Below, piece after piece: positions 9,942 to 23,524 of a stretch of 64,000 nt of DNA. Source of the stretch: Pyrocephalus nanus (Eukaryota > Chordata > Aves > Passeriformes > Tyrannidae). Numbering within the stretch: position 1 is the first letter of the stretch; the number at the start of each line of letters is the position of its first letter. The stretch covers positions 12,112,001 to 12,176,000 of the forward strand of contig CM076266.1 in assembly GCA_038380795.1 (NCBI GenBank), in the 5' to 3' direction. The position numbers were made by a program, and so were the translations under genes. The notes under the pieces were generated by a model. The model worked only from the letters and a program-made list of their open reading frames with translations, was not told the DNA's origin and did no database searches.

Positions 9942-9996
9942 TTTTCTCTCTGGGTCTCAGTTCCCTAACTATACAGAAGGGATACTACTTCCTTCC
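9942..9996 (-). mobile_element. MIR-like SINE fragment, reverse orientation
   Basis: The plus strand reads CTCTCTGGGTCTCAGTTCCC then ACAGAAGGGATACTAC. This corresponds to the reverse complement of the MIR segment that normally reads 'cccattttacagatgaggaaactgaggcacagag'. It is heavily diverged, as expected of this pre-avian SINE. Confidence 0.5.
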
Positions 9997-10015
9997 TTCA
10001 CTCTATGCCAAATGT

Positions 10016-10110
10016 AAGCTCTGGCCCAAAATCACAAAGAGAGATTATGGCAGAGCCAAGAAATGAACTCAGATCTTCTGAGTCCTAATCCAGGCTTGCT
10101 ATCATAAACT
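10016..10110 (+). mobile_element. MIR-like SINE fragment, forward orientation
   Basis: GGCCCAAAATCACA, TTATGGCAGAGCCAAGAAATG, AACTCAGATCTTCTGAGTCC and the final CAGGCTTGCT follow, in order, the 3' half of MIR: 'gcccaaggtcacac', 'agtggcagagccgggatt', 'aacccagatcttctgactcc', 'cccgtgct'. The inverted partner lies only 20 bases to the left. Confidence 0.65.
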
Positions 10111-13100
10111 CATCTTTCATTTGCCTTTGAATAACAACCAAAGTGTTAACCCTATTCCTATCCATTTATAACCTGGTGCAGTTCTTATCTGTGGTGGTCA
10201 TTTCATTTCCTGCTGGCAATTTCACAGTCTTTTAAAGCTTTTTCCTCCTGAATATTTTTTTTCTTTCCCTGAGAGATAGACAGCTTCCTTCAAGATTTTC
10301 CCAACAAAACTTGCCTATTTTCTTTGATGGTGTATGATATGTGACCTCTAGCTGGTGCAGGAATCACCTGTTATCATTTTTTAATTACATGTTGATGTTC
10401 TCTGTCTTCCTTACCTGTTATTTTTATGTAATCATCATCTCTCAAAAATATGTAGACTTTTTTTTAGAAGATGACCTAGAAGTTTTTTGTAAAAAAAATG
10501 TTTTGCTTTAAATGAGCATTTTAGTTTTTAAATGCTCCAGACAATTTGCTATTTTCAAGGGACACACAATTAAGTTAATATGCATACACGAAAGCCAAAA
10601 TCTTTCTCTCTTGGCCTTTTTCATTCTCTTGCAATTTATGAAATTTATTTGACTGGGGATTTTTAAAAATCTTGTTTGACATTCATTTGGAAATCATGGA
10701 TTTCAGAGGCATGGTAGAAATTGAAAGTTGTATTATTTAAACAAATACATTGTCTTGTTTTAACTGGAGAGAGAAAATTTTTAACCAGTTCATCTTTTTG
10801 GTATCATCTGATTTAATAGGCAATCACACTTTTTTTTATAGAATTCTGATGGCCCTTTGTGTGTATGTGTTGTAAATTTTAATGTAAATGTTCTAATTTT
10901 AGTAGAATTAAGAGGTACTTTCTCATTCTTTTTTAATGTTGTCGTTATGAATGTACAAAAGGCTTTTTTTTTTTCCTTCAGTACAGCAAAATCTAGAAGA
11001 GTTTTTCTGATTTTTTGGGTCTTGTCCACCTGAAACTTAATCCACCTAGATGAATATGGAAATAATTCGATCCAAAACATTAAACAGATGAAAAGAATTA
11101 GCCATACATCCTGCACATGTGAGTTGCTAAACATTTATACATTGATAACCCTAACTATGCAATGATTGAGCAAATTGATATAAGATGCCTACAGAAGCAG
11201 TCATACTAGGAAAAACCACGAGATTTATACTTCTGTAATTATTATTCTCCATGGCTTATATTGTGATAACACCTAAACACATCATCAATGCTGAATCCCA
11301 CTGTGCTATGTGTGGCAAGATCACACACTACATGACAATCTCCATCCCAAAAAGATTAGTTAAAATGGTTTTAATTAGGGCTGATTGGTTGCATTACAGA
11401 GTGTATTTCTGCCACTAACTGTGTCAAGATACAACATATTAATTATGGCTGCATTTTTCCCAGTTTCATCAATAGCTGATGTCAAGGATGTCTTTAGGGG
11501 TCAGTTTCCCAGCTATAAGAGGCATCCCAACTGGGCTAAGTCATGTAGCAGTGGGAATGGAAAGGAGGAGTAGGAAGGGTGCTGCTGCTGAGTGGCCTCA
11601 GGATCATGGCCCTGCCAGTGGCTGAAAGTTGAGGATTCTCTGTGTCACTGCTTTTGAAAACATGGCTTTTGATGCAAACTGTTAGACTCATGAGTTGACT
11701 TGGAGACCTTGTGGTGCTAGCCCAGCTGTAAATACACCCACACAGGCAATCTCTTGCCTAACCAGCCTGTTTTCAAAAAAAGATAAGACATACAAAGCAG
11801 GGTGAAAGGGAGCCGCAGTACTCCTAATTTGCAGACTAGGAGATCTGAAACATCAAAAGTTTGTCTACACAGGGAGATTTACATTACTGTGAGATTCTCA
11901 GTGGAAATGTTTCCTGCTCACTGACAAGCAGTATCTGTGTCCAGATGAACAGATGGCTTTTGCTTCACTGTGATTCATGATTGTTACATGGTGGGAAAGT
12001 CCTCTGAAGTAAGAGCTTTGGGGATTTCTATCCTTTGCTCCTTTGTGCTGTTGCGGGGCCCAAAGCATTGCAGAATTGCTCTCTAGTTTTTGGCTGATGT
12101 TCCTGGTATTATTTTTTTAGTGATATAGGCAGCAACTGTTGAAAAGGCCATGTTTCTTTTGGGGAGGTTGTCTCATCATTTGAAAGGGGATATGCCTCAA
12201 CATGATCATAGGGGAGAAGTCATAGAAGGAAAAAGAAATAGTAACAGTGTCATGGAAAGCAGGGAGGGAAGTGAAAACCAAAAATGTTGGGCATTATAAG
12301 GTGCCTCCTTGTTCAAAGGAGAGTAAAAACTTCTTATCTGAGTGTTTAAAGACACAAGCACACAATGGTGCATGTGTACAGATAATTAAAATACCACCAA
12401 TTCCCTGCCTCCAGGAACTGTAACTCAGAGCATGTTGTGTCTCCGCATATGTAAAGTATCAGACAGTGCTATAGATGCTGCTTCACAAATTAAAATTACA
12501 CAAAAATAAAAAAAATTTAAAAATGCGATTAAATGTAAATAAGGTCTCCTGGAGGTTTTTCTGAAATAGAAACACTGCTTGCTCAAGTAAAATTCCTTTT
12601 AATCCAGTAGCTTTCAATCTTCCCAGATCCCTGTGGGCTGAAAAGATGAGCCTTGTGGCATGCTTGGAAGGTTAATGAATATAGACATTGGATGCAGTTT
12701 CAGGAAAGACTTCTTATTGAAAATGTGTTATGGAAAGTGTTTAAAAAAAAAAAAGGCACTAGTATGAGCACTTCTGTGACTTAGAACAATAGTTCTACTC
12801 AGAGAGTAAAACTGATTTTTAATTATCCACTGCCTACGCCATTGAAATACAGAACTATGAATATCAACCACAGGTAAATAGCTCCTGCAAGCACTAAACC
12901 CAGGTATAACAACCTGGCTTCATGCAGCCCTGCTTTGTTGGAGAGCAGCATTCAACAGTAGCTCTTAGATCTGAATAATCATTGGTGTTTCTTCAGATAG
13001 AGGGCCCAGCACCAGGAGCTTAATCTGCACATTGCCAAAGGGCAGGACACCTGCCACAACCTCTTCAGCTGGAATAAGTGGTTGTGCTTGTCTGGCCAAG

Positions 13101-14199
13101 GAAAGAGGTCTTTGCCAGGACTGTTATTTAACCCTCAAGGCACATCCCAGGGACTAACAATGCCTCAAAATGCAAACCTCTCATCTTGAACTGTCACCCA
13201 AAACAGTCCTGTACAATCCATTCAGTTGTTTCCTGCAGTATTTCAGTGTTGCTTTAGGTTTCTTTCAATCTTGAGACACATCCATGTATCCATCATCTAT
13301 GCTTCGGTCTTGAAATGGCATATGGAATGTTCATTTTCATACCAGGAGGCTGAAGTAGGACAGAATTAGATAAATACACAATATGTGTAATTCTTTTATC
13401 CACTGTAATCTCAGAGGATGTGCTTTTATTTCAGTACAATTGCAGTAGTATAGATGACATATAAAATCTCTAGAGCAACAATCACTTTGTGAAATGACTT
13501 TTATTGTGAAAATTCGATATGATGGCAACTCTCAGCATGATATTTAATTATTTGTAAAATTCCCTTTTCCCCTAGCCCCTCAAAAGTTCTGCATGCGCCT
13601 AACTGCATCTGACACTCTCACAGAGCAAAAAAATTTATTTTTAATTTTAAGACCTTTCTCCTGGAGGCAAGTGAATAGGTGAAAATCTGAGTTCTAACAG
13701 AAAAATAAATAGGCTGTCACTGGCTTTTTACATTTGAGGAAATCCTGAGGTGGCAACAAAGGTGCCTTTCAAGTATTACAAAACTGGAAACCTGAACCCT
13801 ACAGCATTGACACACCTGTAGTATAAGGAAATACTGACTCTTAGAAAAGAATAATGAATTTCAAGAAGCCTGAAAAATAATATTTAGGATTTCTTTAATG
13901 TATCTGTTGGATGCTGTTTTTAGTATTACAGATCATTTGGAATCTTTTCAGATTTTCATAAGATCTCAATCGGATTAAAAGTGCAGAATTATGATCCTTC
14001 TGCTGGCTTCCAAAGAGACTCCCCTAGTGTCTAATTTATATTTCATTAGGCTAATGTATATCATTAATTAGATATTTCACTGATAAAATAATAGATTTTT
14101 TCTTATCAAGAGAAAACCAATGGATTTTCTCAAGGGAACTCTGACAGATCTAATTTTCCTGGACTTCATGAAAATATTTAAATTTATATTGCATGTAGA
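10111..14199. other. Intergenic desert
   Basis: No gene recognised. There are T-rich and A-rich patches (10240-10265, 10960-10975, 12740-12755). The somewhat GC-richer stretch at 13000-13150 has no open frame of interest. The 114-codon minus-strand frame at 10790-11134 is lysine/phenylalanine-rich chance sequence. Confidence 0.6.
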
Positions 14200-14800
14200 A
14201 TTGTTAATAATATTTCCATTCCAGACTTTGGCAGAAGAAGTAGGAATGTAGTAATGAAATATACTGATGGCACAAAGCTAGAAGATGTTGTCAATACAGA
14301 GATGGATTGTATTGTAACACCACAGAAAAAGAAATGGACTTGAGGGCTGGGGTAATACCAACTGAAAGAAAAAAGCAGATGAAATTCAGGGTCATGCACT
14401 TATGTACCAAACTCAAGATTTATTTTTGCACCGCAGGAGATCATCAGTTGGACTTGACAGAAGAACGAATAGGCCATTTAATCACTGATCATGAGACCGC
14501 CTGATCATGAGATCATGAGAAATTTCAGCCAGTGGCAGGAAGGTAAATGAAGTCGTGGGGTGCAAAAGGCATTTCCAGAGGGAGATGCTAATGTGCAAAG
14601 TCCTAAGTTTCATCATGTCTGGAATACCATATCTAACTGTCTTCCATGTTTAGGAAATACACTGCATGTGGCAAGTAGCAGAGAAGGGTGACATGTGGCC
14701 TAGAGAAATTTTGTTTAAGATAGAGAAAATAAAAAGTTATGTTCATTTAACCAATGAGAAATTTTATACTCTGAATAATGGAGAGGAAGAGTGTTAATAA
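14200..14800 (+). mobile_element. Old CR1/L3-type LINE fragment
   Basis: The order of short matches is that of the 3' half of the CR1/L3 open reading frame and its trailing region. GATGGCACAAAGCTAG corresponds to the 'gatgacaccaagctg' that encodes the DDTKL motif. After it come ATGAAATTCAGGGTCATGCA, a degenerate 'ggatca-atgag' stretch, GTGCAAAAGGCATTTCCAG, TCTGGAATACCATATCTAAC and GCAGAGAAGGGTGACATG. It is strongly eroded with no long frame, and probably predates birds. Both ends are approximate. Confidence 0.7.
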
Positions 14801-16181
14801 ATGTGACAGGCAAAAGAAGAGTTGTATAGAAAGTGGTTATGGAAAATCTAGACTGAAAACTGTAATGTTCCATTTAGTGGGATGTTCTATTTATTTTGTT
14901 TAGACTGGGAACAATGATGTATGTGATCTTGTAGTAGGAGTAGTGAAACAAAAATCCCATTAATTTGCAGCAAGAGAAGAAGGCTGGATCAAGCCAGTGG
15001 TATATCAGTTTCAGTATTCTCTCTTCAACCATGATAAAATTTATGCAGAAATGCAAGACATTCAACTTCAGAACTTCAGTGAAGGACTAGATTTGCATTC
15101 TGCCTTTAAAATATAAGGACAAAAGGCTAATGACAATAATTTTGGAGAGGGAGAGTTTGTGAGGCTATCCACTTTCTGCAGTCTTTTCCCTTTGTATTCC
15201 CTTAGCATTCAGAACTAATTATAGTAGACTAGGCAAATGACGTTAGATGCTATCTCTGTGCCTTAAAAAAAGATATTTGTAAATATGATGAATGAATTTG
15301 TCTAATTTCTATTTGTTTGTTTGGTTTTATTTTGTTGATGGTTGTCTGTTTCAGTGTTCAGTCTCTATACCTGGGAATGTGCCTTCCAGTCATCTCACAT
15401 GGTGCAGTTCTGAGCAGCAAAAACATCTGCCCTGGCTGGACTCCTGTGATTGCTTGTGCCCCTCTTTACACAGTGAAAATCCTCTACCATGTGACTCTTT
15501 TAACACTAAGATATGTTTAGCTTCTTAGGAGCAAAATGTTATGTTTCTGTAGCATAGAAACTAGTATTCTGGTGGCATCACATGTTCTTTAGTCATCAAG
15601 CAATATTTGAAACAAATATGCATGTATTCACTTTTTGAGATACATAGCAGACATATTTCAGCCTTTAAATAGGCTTTTTGCCTTTCGAAATGATCACTTA
15701 AGTTGTTAGCTCAGTTCTCACTTTCAAGCTCTATCAAAAAGCAAGGACCAGTGCTGATTGCCCAGCAACTGCACATTACACAACACAGGAAAGAAGGGAA
15801 GTGTAATGCAATTCACAGTGTTGTTGTTTAAAAGACAGTCAAGATCGTCCTTGCATGAGTTTCAGATAGTGGAGCTGGAGGCAGATCTGAGCTGGCACTT
15901 ACTCACCAACACACCTTAGTCTTTCAGACTCCCTCATGGGAGTGGATATTCCATTGTCTGGCCTCTGCTCTTCAATAAGGCTGCTGTTGTCATCACAGTG
16001 ACTGTTCTGTATCACTGGCATTTTGCCTGTATCTGCCACGTGTCCTTGGATGTCATATTTCCCGTACAACTTTGCTCTTAGAGCCGTGACTCCTATCCTT
16101 ATTGTTTGTGAGATTCAGATAGTCATGAAGAACTCAGGAAATGTCTCTCTGGGAACCCCCAAATATTTGTTAAAGGCTTGG

Positions 16182-16217
<36 letters not shown>

Positions 16218-17072
16218 ACCTTTCTTCATTCATACCTTTTTCTTACTTAGTTTTTCCAAATAAGAGTTATTTTCCTCTTTGGTCTAAAATATATCACATT
16301 TCTTAATTCAAAACTGCAAATACTTTCATAGATAGGCAGAAGGGTTGTATGTTTTCACTTCTGTTAGTAAAGTATCTTCTGTTGCAATAGTTTTAACAAG
16401 AAGTGTATTGAATTTATTGGACTGATTCACAAAGTGCATTTATGACCATTACAGTGCCTGCTTTGCAGGCTCTCGCTCTTCAGAGATGGAAACACATTAT
16501 TGTTGTTAAGAACTGTGTACAATGATTGCTCTTTCCCCATTTTGTGGCTAACAGAAAATATGTTTAAACTGCAGAATGAGAAATATACAACTCAGAAGAG
16601 GAACTGGAGCAGAAAAGTCTGTTGCATAAATGATATGATGTTATACAATTGAGTAAATGTTAATAATCTGTAGTGATGAGTTTAGAATTCATGCAAAATC
16701 TGCAAGTATGTGATTTTTATTTTTTTCTTGAAGATGAGAACTAATAGTTGACATCCTATTTGTCCTGGCAAGAGATCCGTGTTTGCAATTGACATGCAGA
16801 GGTTCTAGTAGGTGGTAGACTTGTGGTTCATTAGTTAGGCAATATTGAACAGAATTCTAACCTTTTCTAGGCATGCATAACCTCAGATCACAACCGTGTT
16901 CAGAATGGAGGCAATGGATGCTTTGATGTCTTTAAAAGTCATTTCAGTATCTTCAGCTTTAGTTCGTCAGTAAGTCTCATGAACTCTTTATGTGAGCTGG
17001 GAAGGGTGAAGAAAGTTTCTGAGCTGTCAGATTCAACAGTGCAACATAGCTGCATCCCAGCTTTCTATTAGT
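14801..17072. other. Intergenic desert with one long poly-T
   Basis: No exon or RNA gene recognised. It contains the 30-base T run listed separately. CTCTGTGCCTTAAAAAAAG near 15255 might be one more MIR scrap, but is too short to call. The 75- and 78-codon frames around 15292-15528 and 16023-16250 show no motif. Confidence 0.6.
16184..16213. repeat. 30-base poly-T tract
   Basis: Uninterrupted run of 30 T with no recognisable element on its right side. Confidence 0.85.
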
Positions 17073-17470
17073 ATTCCTTGTATCCTATTTTAGACTGTGT
17101 TTTTGCTAGCAGACATTGCTGGGTCATGTTGAGATTCTCATCCAACACCCCCAAGTCTTTCTCCTCAGGGCTGCTCTCAATCCATTCATCCTTCAACCTG
17201 TATTTGTGCTTGGAATTGCCCAGATCCAGGTGCAGAGCCTTATGCTGGGCTTTGTTGAACTTCATGAGGTTCCCATGGGCACACCTCTCCAGCCTGTCCG
17301 GGTCCCTCTGGGTGGCATTTCTTCCCTCCAGCATGTCATTAGCTCCACACAGCTTGGTGTCATCATCAAATCTACTGAGGGTGCACTCAATGCCACTGTC
17401 CATGTCACCAGCAAAGATGTTAACCATCACTGGTCCCAGTACTGACCCCTGAGGAATGCCACTGGTCACT
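17073..17470 (-). mobile_element. CR1 LINE fragment with C-terminal part of reverse transcriptase
   Basis: A minus-strand open frame (17496-17068, 142 codons) contains [11 protein letters not shown], then [46 protein letters not shown] and MTQQC. That is the collinear series of the avian CR1 reverse transcriptase from motif B through the catalytic motif to the region after the palm. CR1 is the main non-LTR retrotransposon of birds. The catalytic box, usually FADD, reads FDDD here (17359-17370, frame residues 43-46). Several internal deletions are visible after DLGVL. The element lacks its upstream half and its 3' end, so it is dead. The first dozen codons of the frame are probably flanking DNA. 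Confidence 0.9.
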
Positions 17471-20400
17471 ATTATACAGTGAATGAAGTGAAACACTGTT
17501 GTACAATGAGATCCTCAGGGAAGTGGAGAACATTAGGAAGAGCACAGTTTTTCCACATTAGGTTAGTATACAGTTTCAATATAGTACATTTTTTCTATTA
17601 ATTCTTGGGAATCCTAAGAGCTTGTTTCTCTCCCCTTCTGTCTACTGCTAGGGTTTGCTAGGCAAATGAAGACCACTTTCTGAAATGTTTTTTCTAACTA
17701 GAGTTTCTGTGGTTTTCTTTAGTTTCAAGGAGAACTTGACTCCTATGCAGCCTGGTTCCTTTTTCTGTTGTTCTACAGTTTCTGCACATTTTCTTTAGTT
17801 CCCCCCTTACTTTATGTGCTGCAGTATATACTGAAGCAAAAAACTATCAGAATATGATTTAATAGGTCTCTCTGTGTACATGTGATATTTGTATTCCACC
17901 AAAAGCTTGTGTATTTTATGCAGAATTCATTCTGCATGCTGAAAATGAGTTTTCAGAATGTTTTAATTTTAGAACTCAAGACCATTAAAATGCATTACAG
18001 TGGCATCCCAGATGTATACAACTGGAAAAATATTTTGTCCTTATGAAAATGTAACTTGTATTATCTTCCTAGGTTTACAAATCATGAATATTGTTAGTTG
18101 CTACTGTGCTTTATGATAAGTTAAAATAATATCCTGTCCAACAAAGATGCAAAAAAAAGGAGAAAAAAAAACATTTTTCTGAAAAACTCAGAATGTTTTC
18201 TCTGTCCCCAGTTCCTCAGGTCAGCCTGGCCTGATGAAGCTGGGAGGTGCACACAGTAACAAGCATGTTAAGGTTTATCTGTTCCTGTCAACTGCTGCTC
18301 CTGGCTGAGTGTGCTAAATCAGAGCTCTGGAGTCTCTATTTCAGTAAGAAATACAACATCAGGGTTGAAACTTGTCAGTTCCTAGATTAAGGCTTCATGT
18401 ATGATGGAGGCCCATTAAAACATGAGTACTTTTGAGAAGAACACATGCGAATGGAGGATTTGTAATCATAAAACTGACACGATGCCAATAGAAGATGGCA
18501 ATATATTCATGCCTGTTGAATATAATGCAGAGAAAGCTGACTCCAAGCATTCATATATTAAATGTGAGGTCCCAGAAAAGTAAAACATTGGCTTTAAAGT
18601 AGTGAAATGGAGATAATAAATAAGTTCCTTTTATTATCCTTCAAATGTTAAAGCACTAGGGGCTTGAGTTTCAAGTCTGAACAAATATGAGATATACAAA
18701 AAAATTACATGTGAGTGTTCACATATAAAATTGCATTTCTCAGTTGTTAAGTTTTTTCAGACCTTTGCAGTAGTGTAGTGTATGAAGAAACTAGATGTGG
18801 GATAGGAAGAATTTTACAGTAGAGCTGAAATTTTTTTCATATTGTGATCCATGGTTATACAGTCGGAAAAATAAGCATGGTTTCTCAAATTCAGTGTTAA
18901 GCTATGAATAGATAACAAGGCTTTGTCCAGCACTTGAAGATGTTAAAATCCCATAATACATAACAGTGCTCGAGGGAGACAGCTGACTGAAACCTAACCC
19001 GTGATAGCAGTTAAACCCTGGAACAGTATGGTTGAAATACCTTTCTTAAGTAATGTGCCACAGGATTGTGAAAATGTTAAGGTCTGATCATCAGTATATT
19101 TAATAGGTATAACACTGGCATTACTTAAGCTTCTGCAATTTGAAATCACAGAAGAACACCCTGTGTTTTAGTAGTTTTTGGCAGATGGTGGAACAAGGTA
19201 GCTATTTTTTCCTGATAGAAGATAAAAATGCTATTTTTCAGAGCCCAGAAAACCATGATGCTTTAACAGCAAAATTATGAAATCTTCTGTTTTGGTGGGC
19301 TGGCATTATAAAATGCTGTTTGTGTCACAAGGAAGATAACAGCAAAATGATGTAGAGTGCTGAGGTTTCTCAGGATGTATTTTATTTAACGCTGAATTGG
19401 AAATTCATATTCACTGCAATGGCTTTTCAAAGATGTTTAATTTTTTACACATTTACAAAAATAGTGCATTTGGATGTCAAAGAAGAATGCTTGAGGCCTT
19501 GCTGTGTTCTTGCAGTGCCTGTTGTGGGAAATTGTCCAGAGGTTTATTTTTAATACCTAAAATTAGGCTCTGGGCACTGTGTGGAGGCAATAGATAAACA
19601 CTGTTGCTATAGAGTTTTTAAGTTACCCCATGAACTCTTTTTTTACCAGCTCCCTGCCTGAGATAAAAAGCTGGCACTGGTATTTGTATGTTATTTATAT
19701 GTTTGTATGGGATATTTGAGTCATTATGATGTGGAGTATAATGCTTCCTTGGTGTTTTAAAAATACAAAACTGACAACAGACCAGGAAAATATTTGGAAG
19801 ATGATGAAATCCTGTTCTAGGAGCGGTGCAGCTGGTGGCATGTTTACTCCCTATCGTTAGAGGGAGAATTTGAATTTGGCTTGAACACTTAGTTTCTTTT
19901 TGTGCAACCTTTATGCAGTTGTGAACTGTGCTAAAAGGTATTTGAGGCAAAAATGAGTAGCAGCAGTGTAGCATTTGGAGGAAAGCTATGGTTTTGCTTT
20001 CCACATAGTTGTGTGAGCTTGTATGTAATGCAAAAGACACCCACTATAAATAACAATGCAGAAGTGGAGAAGGAAAGAATCTGTTCTGGGCTAGGCTGAA
20101 TGCCAGGTATTAAGAGAATTTTTCTTTTACGCTGATTTTAGGAGAAGAGCAGCATAATGTCATGTGCCATTTATAAATAACTGATGAAAGATCATGTAAT
20201 AGGCTGTTACAACAAGCACATATTTGCTTCAGCTGTAATGCCTGTATGAAGTAGTTTTACTTTAACTGTAACAGTGACATCAGTCATGTTAATTGTCATG
20301 GAAAGTTACTGGTCCAGACACAAATCTCCCCACTCATCCTCATTCTCATGATGATAATGTGGCTGGTTATACTTTACTCACCCATGTGGGAGAATCCTTG

Positions 20401-23400
20401 CCTGGGGGGTTGAATTCTGTACAGGCAGCAAATTTAAGAGGGTTGAAAGGACAAGAGATTTCAAGATGCCTTGCACTAAACTAAGTGGTTATTCCTAACC
20501 ATAAATGTTTAACTACACTCCCTCAGCAAATCATTTTCAAAACATATATTTATTTTCAAACAAAACCAGTTGCCTTGTGAAACTGTTGGTTGGTTAGGGG
20601 GAAAAAAATGACCTAATGCTTCTGAATAAAATATCTGATCTCTTGTTGCCAAGGCTGAGTCACTTCCTGTTACAATAACAAGACTGTCATCAGCAAACTT
20701 CTCTAGCCACACAGTGGAGCTTGCCAGTGTGTGCATGGCTTTATTTGTCCATGTTGTTAGAAAGTTGCCGTTGAAAAACACACTGTACTAAATTTGGAGG
20801 CACCAGCTTTGTATTCAAGTGCATTAGCCTCGGATCTCGGTTGCATTTACTCCTGATAGTATAATCTCTTATTTCTTTGTGCAACATAATAATATCCACC
20901 CAGCTGCGTACAGTAATGTTGTAATTCTATCAAGGGATTCTAGACACAACATAATGCATTAATGTCATCGGAGCTTTCTCAACTGGAATTTGCAGGATCA
21001 TAGTCAGCTGTTTCTTATTTACAGGAGTGAGATTTGAAAAGTGCCTGGAAGTTCATTCCACTTGTCACCTAACAGATAACCTCTAGTGCTTTCTTTACTG
21101 TGGTGGGTTTTAAAGACATGTTCAAGTTATCTGTAAAAACATTAAGCACACAGTGGTTTTGATCGCATTTGAGCAGGACGGGAGCTTGCTTGTCTTGCAG
21201 GCAGTGGTGGTCTGCTTCTGCTGCACCGCTGAGTCAGCAGAGCAGGAATTCATTAGGGCTTTTACATCACTGCTTGGAATTAATTTGCTGGGCAAAATAA
21301 GTTGGCAAAAGCCCTTTCTGCAGCGAAAGCGTCTATAAAATAAAAGCTCAGTCCAGTGTTTCGTTTCAGTACTATTATTGCTTCCTCCATGCCCCAGGTT
21401 TCAAACATTATTTGGGATAAGTGTCTGGCAATCTGTGTTCTGGATGACCAGTCAGGTCTGTATGTGAATCCATTCAGTGATTGCACAGAGTGATTCACTC
21501 TGTGCAACATAAATTACTTTTCTGAGCCTGTTAAAAAGAGACGGGGGGGGGTGGGGTGCATGATTTACATTACACATTCTTTGGGGTTTTCATCCTAGTT
21601 TCCTGTCCTAAGAATCAAGTGTCATATCAGGCCCCCAAAATTAAGGGCCAATGGAAAAAGTTAACCTGCACTTCTTTGTGTCTCTGTTTTCTCTCTTAAG
21701 GAAAGAGAAATTATAAACTTTTAAATTGATTTGGTATTCGTGGACAAGCAGAACTAGACACAAACAAACCAGTCTCCCTAGGTTCTGTTTTTGTTTTACT
21801 GTGTTTGCTACATCTAGTATCTGGCCTGCAGGATTATTTATGCTAGTTCTTCCTGAGAGCCAGGTAGTCATAGATAGCCCGTGCCTGTTGTACCTGAGGT
21901 TTTCAGCCAAACCCAGAGGAGTCCAGCTGAATGAACGTACTTGTGAAGTGCTACTCACAAGAGGAAGGACATCACAGTCATGGGAAATGTGTCAATGAAC
22001 ATCCTTTTCATTCTCTGATTTTTACAATCAAATTATTATAAACATGGCACAGAACAAGGATCCTGTTAATAGCTAGCCAAGCTTAATCTGCAGTTTTCTT
22101 GCTTTCACAAGTTAACAGAAGAAAACAAAAAATTTCCACTCCTTTTTTTTTTTTTTTATTTAAAAACAAAACCAGAAAATGTAAGTTGATATGTTTTAGT
22201 CTGTGATGAATCTGGGAGAAGTTACTATGCTCTGTTCTCTGATAAACAGAGACATTATTGTGCAGTCCTGGATAAAGTCACTGATTATACTGTTTGGGCC
22301 ATGAATGCAAAATGTGTTGCAAGGATTTGGATGTCTGTAATTAACTAGTTGTAAATGCTGTGGTTGGTGGCTAAGCAGCTGTTGAAATCACTGTCAGAAT
22401 TTCACCACTGTAAAGGAGAGAGCATGTGTTATTCCATTGTTTCAGGATGGAAAAGAACAGTTTGTATATGTTTCTTTTTTCCCTAAAACAGAACAAATGT
22501 TGGCTGTAAACTGCACTTACAGTGTTCCAGACTGTATCAGTGGAAGGGAATTGTATTTGCCTGAGATTGTCTTTGTTTCCAGTGCAATGTATCAGACACT
22601 GAGAGTATCATGGGACCCAAAGATTCAGTTTTCATGAGGTTTTGCTGCTGTGTACCTTGAACATTCATTCTGCTGTGGGCAGCTCTCCCTGTCCATGAAC
22701 CGACTCACTCCCAAAATACATCTGTGAATATAATGAGCCCTAAGTTTGGATATTAAAAACACATACCGTTTTAATATTGGATTCAAGCCTCTTAGGGCTG
22801 TCTTAAAATAAACCTTGAAGTTTGACATGGGTAAGTCTTTAGTATTGATGTGCAGACAGCAGAGAACTTTGTCACTAGTAGATTATATCAGGTGCAACAG
22901 GTCAGCCACTGATTGCCTGAAAATCCAAATACTTGTAGGTGAAACTATGGTGTAAGACCTTTGGCACTCAAGCCTCCTCACTATCTAGTTCAGGGAACGG
23001 TGAGTTCTCAGTTACAGGGAGTGGGAAGATGATGTCATTGAAATGCTATTGCCCCGCTTTGATATTAGTAAATGTGTTCAAAGTTCTCTAGGGACTTCTA
23101 AGGACTGAAAACCTCTCCCTACTGTGGGATAGAGGTGTTTTCCTCTCTCTCAACATTTCTGTACTGGTTTTTTAAACTAGAATGCAAGTGAAAGACGTTT
23201 AGGAAAATAAGTCTGTCTCTGCACTGTTTAACTAATGTGTTGAAAAAGAGACTGGATCCATTCTTGTATCACTAATGAAAACAATGACAGGAGCAGAAAA
23301 ATGCCAGAACTGTGTGCGTGCGAGTGTGCGTGGGGAAGAGGGGGAGGGGAAACAGGATGAAGTCCTTTGCAAAACAAAGTAGTAGGTGCCAATGTTGATG

Positions 23401-23524
23401 TTTTTAAGGCATGCCTTTCACTAGGCACTATGGATAACTTATTAGCAATCAAAACCTGAGTAGCCGGATTCCTACTTTTTCTTTTCCGCATGCACAGCAT
23501 AAGAAAAGAGTAGAGTGAAAGGTC
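17471..23524. other. Intergenic desert
   Basis: No coding exon or RNA gene recognised. The high-complexity stretch at about 20820-21080, free of simple repeats, may be a conserved non-coding block. The rest is AT-rich with short homopolymers (15 T at 22143-22157; a GT-rich patch with 9 G near 21542). The 140-codon minus frame at 19618-20040 has no family motif. Confidence 0.55.
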
